DNA of 7,906 bases, taken from contig CAVDSU010000103.1 of NCBI GenBank assembly GCA_963611685.1, positions 1 to 7,906 of the forward strand, in the 5' to 3' direction. Of the stretch, positions 1 to 6,138 are shown piece by piece; position 1 is the first letter of the stretch; every line of letters begins with the position of its first letter. A model generated the notes under the pieces. It was not told the DNA's origin. It did not search any database and worked only from the letters and a program-made list of their open reading frames with translations. This stretch comes from UBA1724 sp963611685 (GTDB lineage Bacteria > Verrucomicrobiota > Lentisphaeria > Oligosphaerales > Oligosphaeraceae). A program made the position numbers and the translations under genes.

Positions 1-211
1 CATAGGCAGGGGGACGGGGGCGGCAGCCTCCCGTCCTTTGGGTATTTCGCTAGGCAGGGGCGCTTTTAGGCTAGCACCGTTATCGGAGGCGATGCCGTTC
101 CGCCGCGCAGCGGCGGAAGAGCGCCGCAGGCACCTTATAGACTAGCCACTAATTGCTAGGTACTTGCGGCACAGAAACTGTGCCGCACCGTACCGCCGGT
201 AGGCGGAAGAG
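1..211. repeat. 211-bp palindromic repeat unit, copy 1
   Basis: First unit of a tandem array; the next unit begins at 212 with the same CATAGGCAG start. It contains four hairpins. Hairpin A (12-36) has a 9-bp stem with one G-T pair, followed by TTTGGGTATTT. Hairpin B (98-118) is TTCCGCCGC, loop GCA, GCGGCGGAA. Hairpin C (165-187) is TGCGGCACAG, loop AAA, CTGTGCCGCA. Hairpin D (193-206) is CCGCC, loop GGTA, GGCGG. CTAG occurs four times (50-53, 71-74, 142-145, 156-159), and the last two sit in a CTAGC/GCTAG inverted repeat. The phrase GGCGGAAGAGC closes hairpins B and D. The unit is 211 bp, not a multiple of three, so no reading frame continues through the array. No transposase, spacer array or tRNA-like feature is visible. 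It looks like a REP/MITE-like non-coding element; the function is unknown. Confidence 0.9.
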
Positions 212-422
212 CATAGGCAGGGGGACGGGGGCGGCAGCCTCCCGTCCTTTGGGTATTTCGCTAGGCAGGGGCGCTTTTAGGCTAGCACCGTTATCGGAGG
301 CGATGCCGTTCCGCCGCGCAGCGGCGGAAGAGCGCCGCAGGCACCTTATAGACTAGCCACTAATTGCTAGGTACTTGCGGCACAGAAACTGTGCCGCACC
401 GTACCGCCGGTAGGCGGAAGAG
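212..422. repeat. 211-bp palindromic repeat unit, copy 2
   Basis: By eye this copy is identical to copy 1 along its whole length, with the same hairpins shifted by 211 (A at 223-247, B at 309-329, C at 376-398, D at 404-417). Perfect identity beside a diverged third copy suggests recent duplication, by unequal recombination or replication slippage, or assembly collapse/expansion in a repetitive locus. Confidence 0.9.
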
Positions 423-612
423 CATAGGCAGGGGGACGGGGGCGGCAGCCTCCCGTCCTTTGGGTATTTCGCTAGGCAGGGGCGCTTTTTGGCTAGCACC
501 GTTATCGGAGGCGATGCCGTACCGCCGATAGGCGGAAGAGCGCCTGCGGCGCCTTATAGACTAGCCACTAGTTGCTAGGTACTTCCGGCGCGCTTCTGCG
601 CGCCGTGCCGCC
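423..612. repeat. diverged third copy of the 211-bp repeat
   Basis: The first ~90 bases match copies 1 and 2 almost exactly (one A-to-T change in the CGCTTTT tract). The unit then diverges while keeping its folding plan. Hairpin B becomes CCGCC-GATA-GGCGG (522-535). Hairpin C becomes CGGCGCGC-TTCT-GCGCGCCG (586-605), a different stem sequence that is still perfectly paired. The CTAG-rich core (about 553-580) is kept. Similarity fades near 612 and hairpin D is lost, so this is the right edge of the array. The variant parts resemble the copy at the right end of the window more than copies 1 and 2. Confidence 0.85.
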
Positions 613-1076
613 GCGTCAGTGCGTCATGACAAAACCGGGAAGGACCTGTCAGATGATATTTCAATGATAGTCTTTTGACAGGATTTGTCTTGCCGTGTCG
701 GGGGTAGTCCTCTTTTTGTAATTCTTTGGAAATCAAGAAGAAAGGGTGAAAATATTGTGAATGTGGCTTGTAAAGTGGTGAGGGTGTGTGTTACATTTTG
801 AGCATTCCAGGAAGGGTAGGGCGCTTGGGGATTCTCCGATTTCGCCGCCGTATTTCCGGGGGCGTCTTTTATGGTGGGTGGCCGAGGTCTCCAGCCGGGG
901 GGCGTCTTTCGTGTGGAATTTTTGTGTGTCGGCGAGGATTGTCGCGTCCTTCTGCTCCTGATTCCTTTCCTCGAACCCTTTTTTTGTCGCTGCCTTTTCT
1001 GGCGTCCGGGCGTGTAGAACGCGTCCATGTCGGGAGGCCAATTTGTCATCCAAACCAAGCCCTCAAGGAGAGATCT
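613..1076 (+). other. long non-coding leader upstream of the EF-G-like gene
   Basis: About 460 bp with no convincing gene. Composition is less GC-rich and more T-rich than the rest of the window. A 7-bp perfect inverted repeat, CCTGTCA (645-651) and TGACAGG (676-682), has a 24-nt spacer; with one G-T and one A-T pair inside it reaches 9 bp. The right arm contains TTGACA (675-680), but no -10 element lies at the right distance. TGTAAT at 717-722 resembles a -10 box without a matching -35. A short imperfect duplication of GGGGCGTCTTT occurs around 858-870 and 897-910. The frame is open through 786-1076 into the gene, but that translation looks non-protein-like (rich in Arg, Gly, Pro and Ser), so I treat it as untranslated leader. 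Confidence 0.5.
1065..1072 (+). promoter_or_regulatory. Shine-Dalgarno sequence of the EF-G-like gene
   Basis: AAGGAGAG ends a few bases before the GTG at 1077, with six nucleotides between AAGGAG and the start codon. This decides the start against the longer open frame beginning at 786. Confidence 0.8.
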
Positions 1077-3107
1077 GTGAAAAACTGTTCTACTGACCGT
1101 ATTCGCAACTTCGTATTGGCTGGCCAGGCGGGAGCCGGCAAGACCTCGCTGTCCGACCTGATTCTCTTCAAGGGCGGCGCGGTTTCCCGTCAGGGCAGTG
1201 TGGATGCCGGCACCAGCGTCTCCGACTTCCGCAAGGAGGAGCAGGAGAAGAAGAGCTCCATCTATTCCGCCATCCTGAACACCCCCTGGAAGGACGGCCA
1301 TTTCTTCTTCGTCGACACTCCCGGAGCCACCGACTTCTGCGGCGACGCCCTCAATGCGATTTCCTCCACCGACCTGCTGGTCTTGGTGGTGGACGCCTCC
1401 CAGGACATTGGTCCCGGGACCATCCGCGCCTGGCGCCAGGCTCGGAAGCTCCATTTGCCCCGAATGGTCTTTGTGAATGGCTGCGACAAGGACGAGGCGG
1501 ATTTCGCCCGCACTGTGGAGCGCCTGAAGGAGACCTGCATCCGCAAGGCGTGTGTCTCCGTGACTCTGCCGGTTGGCGAGAAGAGCGCCCTGAAGGGCGT
1601 CGCCAGTGCGCTGTCCAAGGAGGGCTCCGCCGCCCTGGGCGACTTCGGCGCCAAGAGCCACCAGGACCTGATCGAGTGCGTCGCCGAGTCCGACGAGGCG
1701 CTCATGGAGAAGTTCTTTGAGGAGGGCACCCTCTCTGACGAGGACATCCTGAATGGCCTGCGCAAGGCCGTGCTGCAGGAGAATGTGGTGCCCCTCTTTG
1801 CGGGCTCCGTGGCAAAGGACATCGGCGTGACCGAGATGCTGGACTTCATCGCCCAGTATGGCCCCGCACCCATCGACGCCGTCCCCCTGAACCTGGCCTC
1901 CGGCAGCATTGACCGCAAGGGCGACGCCCCCGTGGGATACATCTTCAAGTCCGTGAACGACCTCTTCATCGGACAGCTCACCTACATCCGCGTGCTCTCC
2001 GGCGTGCTGCGCAAGGACATGGACTTGGTGAACACCTCCAACCAGGGCAAGGAGCGCCTGGGCGGACTGCTGCGGATCCAGGGCAAGAACCAGGAGAATG
2101 TGGACGAAGCGGGCCCCGGCGAGATCGTGGCGGTCGCCAAGCTGAAGAACACCGGCATGCTGGAGATCCTCTCCGGCGGCGCCACGGACGTCGTCATGGG
2201 GCCCGTGGACTATCCGCAGCCCACCACCATCTACTCCATCGCCGCCGCCACCAAGGGCGAGGACGACAAGCTGGCCGCGGCGCTGGGCCGTCTGCTGGCG
2301 GAGGACAAGACCCTGAAGATGGTGCGCGATGCGGAGACCCACCAGACCGTGATCTACGGCATGGGCGACCAGCAGATCAACCTGCTGGTGAACCGCATGA
2401 AGAACGACTTCAAGGTCCAGGTGACCCTGGACTCCCCGAAGGTGGCCTATCGCGAGACCGTCCGTGGCATTGGCAAGGCCGAGTTCCGCCACAAGAAGCA
2501 GTCTGGTGGACACGGCCAGTTCGCCGAGGTGCACATGCGCCTGGAGCCCTTCCAGGGCACCGCGGAGGAGGAGTACCAGTTCGGCAACGAGGTCGTGGGC
2601 GGCGCCATCCCCAAGAACTTCATTCCCGCCATCGAGAAGGGCGTGGCCGAGACCCGTCTCTCCGGACCCCTCTCCCACTCCAAGTGCATTAACTTCAAGG
2701 CGGTCGTCTTCTTCGGAAAGTACCACCCCGTGGACTCCTCCGAAATGGCGTTCAAGATCGCGACCCGCGGCGCCTTCCGCGCCGCCATGGCGCAGGCGAA
2801 GCCCGAGCTGCTGGAGCCCATCATGCGCCTCACCATCGAATTCCCCGACGAATACATGGGCGCCATCCAGGGCGATCTGAACACCCGCCGTGGACGCATC
2901 CTGGGAATGGACCGTCAGGACGGCCAGCAGATCCTCTCCGCGGAGATGCCGCTGGCCGAGGTCTACAAGTACCCCAGCCAGTTGCGCTCCATGACCCAGG
3001 GACGCGGCGGCTTCAGCATGGAATTCGACCGCTACGATCCCGTCCCCTCCGCTCTGGCAAAGCAGATCCAGGAGGCGGCCGCCAAGGAAGAGGAGGACGA
3101 GGAGTAG
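1077..3107 (+). CDS. elongation factor G-like protein (EF-G2-type paralog)
   Basis: Translational GTPase-family protein of 676 aa, expected to act on the ribosome in the cytoplasm. Start is GTG with a good Shine-Dalgarno. Domain order is that of EF-G: G domain 1-265, domain II about 280-370, domain III about 385-450, domain IV about 455-575 (HKKQSGGHGQF at 472-482, tip loop YHPVDSSEMAF at 549-559), domain V about 578-655 (RRGRILGMD at 604-612). The P-loop GQAGAGKT (16-23) is intact. Other G motifs deviate. Switch I reads EKKSSI (57-62) where EF-G has ERGITI. G3 is DTPGA (80-84), so the catalytic His of DTPGH is Ala. G4 is NGCD (134-137) instead of NKxD. G5 is GSV instead of GSA. The G' insert (about 165-200) is roughly 20-25 residues shorter than in canonical EF-G. 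The C-terminus is acidic (EEEDEE). Codon bias is very strong (nearly all Lys AAG, Leu CTG), as in highly expressed genes. Membership in the EF-G-like/EF-G2 branch is secure; the exact role is not, and I cannot see whether a canonical fusA exists elsewhere. Confidence 0.92.
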   Translation: MKNCSTDRIRNFVLAGQAGAGKTSLSDLILFKGGAVSRQGSVDAGTSVSDFRKEEQEKKSSIYSAILNTPWKDGHFFFVDTPGATDFCGDALNAISSTDLLVLVVDASQDIGPGTIRAWRQARKLHLPRMVFVNGCDKDEADFARTVERLKETCIRKACVSVTLPVGEKSALKGVASALSKEGSAALGDFGAKSHQDLIECVAESDEALMEKFFEEGTLSDEDILNGLRKAVLQENVVPLFAGSVAKDIGVTEMLDFIAQYGPAPIDAVPLNLASGSIDRKGDAPVGYIFKSVNDLFIGQLTYIRVLSGVLRKDMDLVNTSNQGKERLGGLLRIQGKNQENVDEAGPGEIVAVAKLKNTGMLEILSGGATDVVMGPVDYPQPTTIYSIAAATKGEDDKLAAALGRLLAEDKTLKMVRDAETHQTVIYGMGDQQINLLVNRMKNDFKVQVTLDSPKVAYRETVRGIGKAEFRHKKQSGGHGQFAEVHMRLEPFQGTAEEEYQFGNEVVGGAIPKNFIPAIEKGVAETRLSGPLSHSKCINFKAVVFFGKYHPVDSSEMAFKIATRGAFRAAMAQAKPELLEPIMRLTIEFPDEYMGAIQGDLNTRRGRILGMDRQDGQQILSAEMPLAEVYKYPSQLRSMTQGRGGFSMEFDRYDPVPSALAKQIQEAAAKEEEDEE

Positions 3108-3443
3108 CACCCTCGCCCGTTCCCTCCCTCCCGACGCACCCCTTCGCCTCTCACATCACTCACCCCCGGATGCGCGTTCGCCGCGTCTCCGGGCGGCGAG
3201 GCGGGTCGTGCGTCGCTTCCGCCACGGCATTCCTTCCCTGCTGCCCCCCCGCGGGTCTCCCGGCTTTTCTGCCTGCGTGCCTGAGGAGACCCGCATTGGC
3301 GGGGTAGATTATGCCGGGAGCCGTAACGACGGCTTCTCTCTCCGAAAACGAGGAGGGGGGCACCCCTCTCCTTCGCTTGTCCGGGATGTTCTTTTCGATC
3401 TGCCGTTGGCGGAATCCCTTGTCTTTATTTTCTGGCTTTTTTT
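3108..3443 (+). other. hairpin-rich intergenic region between EF-G-like gene and nadD
   Basis: 336 bp without a convincing gene. It starts with a C-rich, pyrimidine-rich stretch (3108-3164) and holds four potential hairpins. The first is CCCGGA/TCCGGG with an inner 4-bp helix (3165-3193). The second is a perfect 10-bp stem, GCGGGTCTCC (3251-3260) with GGAGACCCGC (3285-3294), around a 24-nt loop. The third is AGCCGT-AACG-ACGGCT (3319-3334), extendable by G-T pairs. The fourth is a G-run/C-run hairpin near 3350-3371. None is followed directly by a T-tract, so none is a classical intrinsic terminator. A T-rich stretch (3420-3443) leads into the nadD start. No promoter with good consensus was found. 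Confidence 0.5.
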
Positions 3444-4262
3444 ATGATGGATGACGATTTTTCCGAGCGCCGGCGCCGCCGGGAGCGCGATGACCGCAGG
3501 GCTCCCGGCGGGGCTCCTGCTCCCGAGGAGGGGCTGCTGGAGGAGGTGAATCCCAACGAGGGACTGCCCTTCGCCCGCAAGTGGCGCATGGCGGTCTTTG
3601 GCGGCTCCTTCGATCCCGTGCACGTGGGGCATATTCGGCTGGCGCGGCAGGTGCTGGAGCACGATTTGGCGGACGAGGTCCTCTTCGTTCCCGCACGCCG
3701 CTCCCCCTTCAAGGGCGCCGGCATGATGGACACCGGCGCGCAGCGCATGGAGATGCTTCAGCTGGCGCTTGCCGAGGCATTGGCGGAGCAGGAGAGCTAC
3801 GTGGTCACCTATCCCGACGGCCGCCAGCAGGAGCGCCAATACCGCATGGGGGTCTCCGACGTGGAGTTGCGGCGAGGCGGACAGTATTCCTACACCTACG
3901 ACACCCTGATGATGCTCTCCCGGATCTACCCCGATGTGGAGATCCGCTTCCTCATGGGCACCGATTGCCTGCGGGATCTGCAGAATTGGCACAACGCGGG
4001 TGGCCTGCTGAAGAACTTCGAGTTCCTGGTCTATCCCCGTGCCGGCGTGCAGCCCATGGGACCCGTGGAGGTAGTGCGCACCTTCCAGTCCCTGGCGCCG
4101 AAGCTGGTGAAGGGCATGCTTTCCGAGGAGGACTTCCCCACCTGGGAGCTCTCTTCTTCCGAGATCCGCGAGCGCATTGCCCGCGGCGAGGATCTCTCCG
4201 AGGCCCTTCCCAAGAGCGTCTGGAACTACATCCAGGAGCACGGACTCTATAGGGAACAGTAG
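3444..4262 (+). CDS. nadD: nicotinate-nucleotide adenylyltransferase (NadD)
   Basis: Transfers AMP from ATP to nicotinate mononucleotide, giving deamido-NAD in NAD(P) synthesis; cytoplasmic. The nucleotidyltransferase signature FGGSFDPVHVGH (52-63) includes the HxGH motif HVGH. Other family landmarks are the PARRSPFKG segment (83-91, equivalent to PxxxPPHK), SDVELRRGGQYSYTYDTL (138-155), MGTD (171-174) with QNWHN following, and the C-terminal SSSEIR (237-242, equivalent to ISSTxIR). Length is 272 aa against about 190-220 for the family. The excess is a charged N-terminal extension of 48 residues (Asp/Arg-rich, then Pro/Gly/Ala) and a short insertion (about 120-133, YVVTYPDGRQQERQ). An internal ATG at 3588 would give a normal-length enzyme, but codon use upstream of it looks coding and neither start has a Shine-Dalgarno, so the longer form is kept with moderate certainty. 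The upstream tract is pyrimidine-rich. rsfS follows after 54 bp, probably in the same transcript. Confidence 0.93.
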   Translation: MMDDDFSERRRRRERDDRRAPGGAPAPEEGLLEEVNPNEGLPFARKWRMAVFGGSFDPVHVGHIRLARQVLEHDLADEVLFVPARRSPFKGAGMMDTGAQRMEMLQLALAEALAEQESYVVTYPDGRQQERQYRMGVSDVELRRGGQYSYTYDTLMMLSRIYPDVEIRFLMGTDCLRDLQNWHNAGGLLKNFEFLVYPRAGVQPMGPVEVVRTFQSLAPKLVKGMLSEEDFPTWELSSSEIRERIARGEDLSEALPKSVWNYIQEHGLYREQ

Positions 4263-4316
4263 ACGCTCCCCCAAAAAAAACGAAAGCCCTTTCTTCTCTC
4301 TATCTCTACCGCATCT

Positions 4317-4739
4317 ATGGATAACACCGAAAAGACCCCGAAGGCGCCCGCCGCCGAGCTGGACAGCCTGGAGCTGGCGAAGCTCTGCATGAAGGCCTGC
4401 GAAGACGCCAAGGCACAGGACATCCTCCTCTTCGACGTGCGCGAACGCCAGGCCATGGTGGCCGAATACTACCTCGTGTGCAGCGGCACCTCCATGCCGC
4501 ATATCCGCGCCATCGCGGACCACGTGAAGCGCGCCATGCTGGAGACCGGCCGAAAGCCGCGCGGCACCGACGGCGACGCCGAGAGCCGCTGGATGGCCCA
4601 GGACTACGGCGTGGTGCTGGTGCACATCCTGGAGCCGGAGATGAGGAATTTCTACCAGCTGGAAGAACTTTGGGACGAGTCGAAGGTCATCTGCCGTTCC
4701 ACACCCGCAAAGCCCGCCCCCGGATTCACCGGGCGGTAG
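4317..4739 (+). CDS. rsfS: ribosome silencing factor RsfS (YbeB/Iojap family)
   Basis: Known family role: binds ribosomal protein uL14 on the free 50S subunit and blocks joining with 30S, lowering translation under starvation. The 140-aa product shows the family pattern: a short N-terminal helix (LELAKLCMKACEDAKAQDI), then AEYYLVCSGTSMPHIRAIAD (49-68), E89/S90/W92, DYGVVLVHI (96-104), EPEMRNFYQLEELW (106-119). These match the conserved ADYFVICSGTS, W..DYGDVVVHIF and R.FY.LE.LW elements. The first ~15 residues and the Pro-rich last ~12 are unconserved tails. No Shine-Dalgarno precedes the ATG; instead a tract of T and C with few purines (about 4288-4316) does. Placement right after nadD is a widespread bacterial arrangement and supports both calls. 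Next to an EF-G paralog, this gives two ribosome-acting proteins within 4 kb. Confidence 0.95.
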   Translation: MDNTEKTPKAPAAELDSLELAKLCMKACEDAKAQDILLFDVRERQAMVAEYYLVCSGTSMPHIRAIADHVKRAMLETGRKPRGTDGDAESRWMAQDYGVVLVHILEPEMRNFYQLEELWDESKVICRSTPAKPAPGFTGR

Positions 4740-4856
4740 GGGCTCATTCGTGCTTCCCACGGCGAGCCGGTGCCGCCTTTCGCGCGGCGCCCGCCCGCCG
4801 CGTCCTGGAGGCAAAAGCCAGACCAAAACCCCAACAGGGAAGGAGAACACACCCTA
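4740..4856 (+). other. intergenic gap with hairpin between rsfS and manC
   Basis: A stem GGTGCCGC (4769-4776) with GCGGCGCC (4784-4791), loop CTTTCGC, contains one G-T pair. No T-run follows, so read-through into manC is plausible. The segment just before manC is A-rich. Confidence 0.4.
4840..4845 (+). promoter_or_regulatory. Shine-Dalgarno sequence of manC
   Basis: AAGGAG (within GGGAAGGAGAA) lies 11 bases before the ATG at 4857. This spacing is slightly long but acceptable, and it fixes the start at the conserved MRVIVIMAGG rather than further upstream in the open frame. Confidence 0.75.
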
Positions 4857-5963
4857 ATGAGAGTCATCGTCATCATGGCCGGTGGTACCGGCGAGCGTTT
4901 CTGGCCGCTGTCCCGCGCTTCCCGCCCCAAGCAGCTTCTGACTCTGACCAGCAGTGGTCATTCCCTCCTGGCCGAGGCGGTGGAGCGCGCAAAGGCGGTG
5001 CTGCCCGCCGAGAACATCTACATCGCCACCAGCCAGTCGCTGCGCCAGCCCATCCTGGACTGCAACCTGGGAATTCCCGCGGAGAATGTCCTGGCGGAGC
5101 CCAGCCAGCGCAACACCGCCGGATGCCTCATCTACGCCTCCGCCGCGATTTTGGCCAAGCATCGTGAGCTGGGTCCCGAGGGAGTCACCATGGGCGTGCT
5201 CACCGCCGACCACCGCATTCCCGACGTGGCGCCCTTCGCCGAGACCGTCACCGCCGCCCTGGATGAGGCCGAGAACAACGACACCCTCATCACCATCGGC
5301 ATCCGCCCCGTGCGTCCCGAGACCGGATACGGCTATCTGCAGGTGGGCAAGGACAACCACTCCTTGAACAGCAACGAGAAGTTCCCCCTCTACAAGGTCC
5401 TCTCCTTCCACGAGAAGCCCGATGCCCAGACCGCGGCGAAGTACATCGCGGGCGGCTCCTGCTACTGGAACTCCGGCATGTTCTTCTGGCGCCTCTCTAC
5501 CTTCCAGAACGAATTCGGCCGCGCCAATCCCATCCTGGCCGAGACCCTGGAGGACATGACCGACGCACTGCTCTCCTGCGACGAGAAGCGCGCCCACACC
5601 ATCTTCGACGCCATGCCCGATATCTCCATCGACTACGCGCTCATGGAGAAGTCCGACCGCATCTGCGTGATCCCCGGGAATTTCCTGTGGGACGACCTGG
5701 GCAACTGGGAGGTCATCCAGCGCACCTTCCCCTTGGACCAGGAGGGCAATGTCGCCTTCGGAAATCCCGTGGTGCTCGACTGCAATTCCAGCATCATCTA
5801 CAATTCTCCCGGACAGGACAAGGTGGCGGTGGCTGCCGTGGGCCTCAAGGACATGGTGGTGGTTGTGGACGACGACGCCGTGCTGATCATGCCCAAGGAC
5901 CGCACGCAGGATGTCCGCGACGTCGTGGCCGCCCTGCGCGCCCGCTCCGCCAGCCAGCTCTAG
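4857..5963 (+). CDS. manC: mannose-1-phosphate guanylyltransferase
   Basis: Makes GDP-mannose from mannose 1-phosphate and GTP, the precursor for mannosylated and fucosylated surface polysaccharides; cytoplasmic. The 368-aa product begins with the nucleotide-binding signature GGTGERFWPLSR..RPKQ (9-25). It continues with EPSQRNTAGC (81-90), TADH (116-119), RPETGYGY (153-160), FHEKPD (184-189), YWNSGMF (203-209), SIDYALMEK (257-265) and WDDLGNW (278-284), all typical of the GMP family. A C-terminal part (about 297-345) forms the usual short beta-rich domain. Length fits the monofunctional, GMP-only type; the phosphomannose isomerase domain of bifunctional ManC/AlgA (about 470 aa) is absent, so isomerase activity must come from elsewhere. 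The start is set by the Shine-Dalgarno and the conserved N-terminus. Codon bias is strong, like the EF-G-like gene. The gene ends 40 bp before a strong intrinsic terminator. No other sugar-nucleotide gene is in the window. Confidence 0.95.
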   Translation: MRVIVIMAGGTGERFWPLSRASRPKQLLTLTSSGHSLLAEAVERAKAVLPAENIYIATSQSLRQPILDCNLGIPAENVLAEPSQRNTAGCLIYASAAILAKHRELGPEGVTMGVLTADHRIPDVAPFAETVTAALDEAENNDTLITIGIRPVRPETGYGYLQVGKDNHSLNSNEKFPLYKVLSFHEKPDAQTAAKYIAGGSCYWNSGMFFWRLSTFQNEFGRANPILAETLEDMTDALLSCDEKRAHTIFDAMPDISIDYALMEKSDRICVIPGNFLWDDLGNWEVIQRTFPLDQEGNVAFGNPVVLDCNSSIIYNSPGQDKVAVAAVGLKDMVVVVDDDAVLIMPKDRTQDVRDVVAALRARSASQL

Positions 5964-6003
5964 TCCCGACCGGCAATAGACGCGCCTGACTCCAGGCGCA
6001 TAT

Positions 6004-6063
6004 CGGGGAATCCCCGCTGCGGCGAAAGACCCTTCGCCCACGGGGACTCCCCGTTCGTTTTTT
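6004..6063 (+). terminator. intrinsic terminator after manC
   Basis: Two-tier hairpin. The outer arms CGGGGAATCCCCG (6004-6016) and CGGGGACTCCCCG (6041-6053) pair over 13 positions with a single mismatch. The inner stem is GGCGAA (6021-6026) with TTCGCC (6033-6038), loop AGACCC. TTCGTTTTTT follows at 6054-6063. The arms are also near-palindromic in themselves. It separates manC and the genes upstream from the transporter gene, implying that the latter has its own promoter or depends on read-through. Confidence 0.88.
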
Positions 6064-6138
6064 CCGAAAAAAGCACCCCCTTGTTGCCTCCGCCGGCGCG
6101 CATCCCGGCGGACACCGCCTTCCGCTGCCCTCCCTTCC

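Noticed and set aside
153..356. 67-codon open frame inside the tandem repeat
   Set aside because: The repeat period (211) is not a multiple of three and the frame covers hairpins; it would not be maintained between copies.
1..612. CRISPR array
   Set aside because: The units are 211 bp long and abut directly with no unique spacers; no cas gene is nearby.
675..722. Sigma-70 promoter from TTGACA (675-680)
   Set aside because: No acceptable -10 hexamer 15-19 bases downstream; TGTAAT at 717-722 is 36 bases away. The TTGACA is better explained as part of the inverted repeat.
768..796. Promoter TTGTAA (768-773) with TTACAT (791-796), spacing 17
   Set aside because: Spacing is right but the hexamers match consensus at only four and three of six positions, which is chance level in this stretch.
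786..1076. N-terminal extension of the EF-G-like protein from a GTG at 786
   Set aside because: The extension shows no conserved features, lacks a ribosome site, and the GTG at 1077 has a good Shine-Dalgarno directly before an EF-G-like N-terminus.
624..3110. 828-codon open frame on the - strand opposite the EF-G-like gene
   Set aside because: Its translation is low in sequence complexity and matches no recognisable fold. The + strand frame shows clear EF-G motifs throughout. GC-rich codon bias keeps the antisense frame open.
3208..3447. 79-codon + strand ORF in the gap before nadD
   Set aside because: Covers three hairpins, has no ribosome site, shows no recognisable motif and overlaps the nadD start.
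3309..4850. 513-codon open frame on the - strand opposite nadD and rsfS
   Set aside because: Spans two confidently identified + strand genes and their gap; His/Gly/Leu-rich antisense translation without family motifs.
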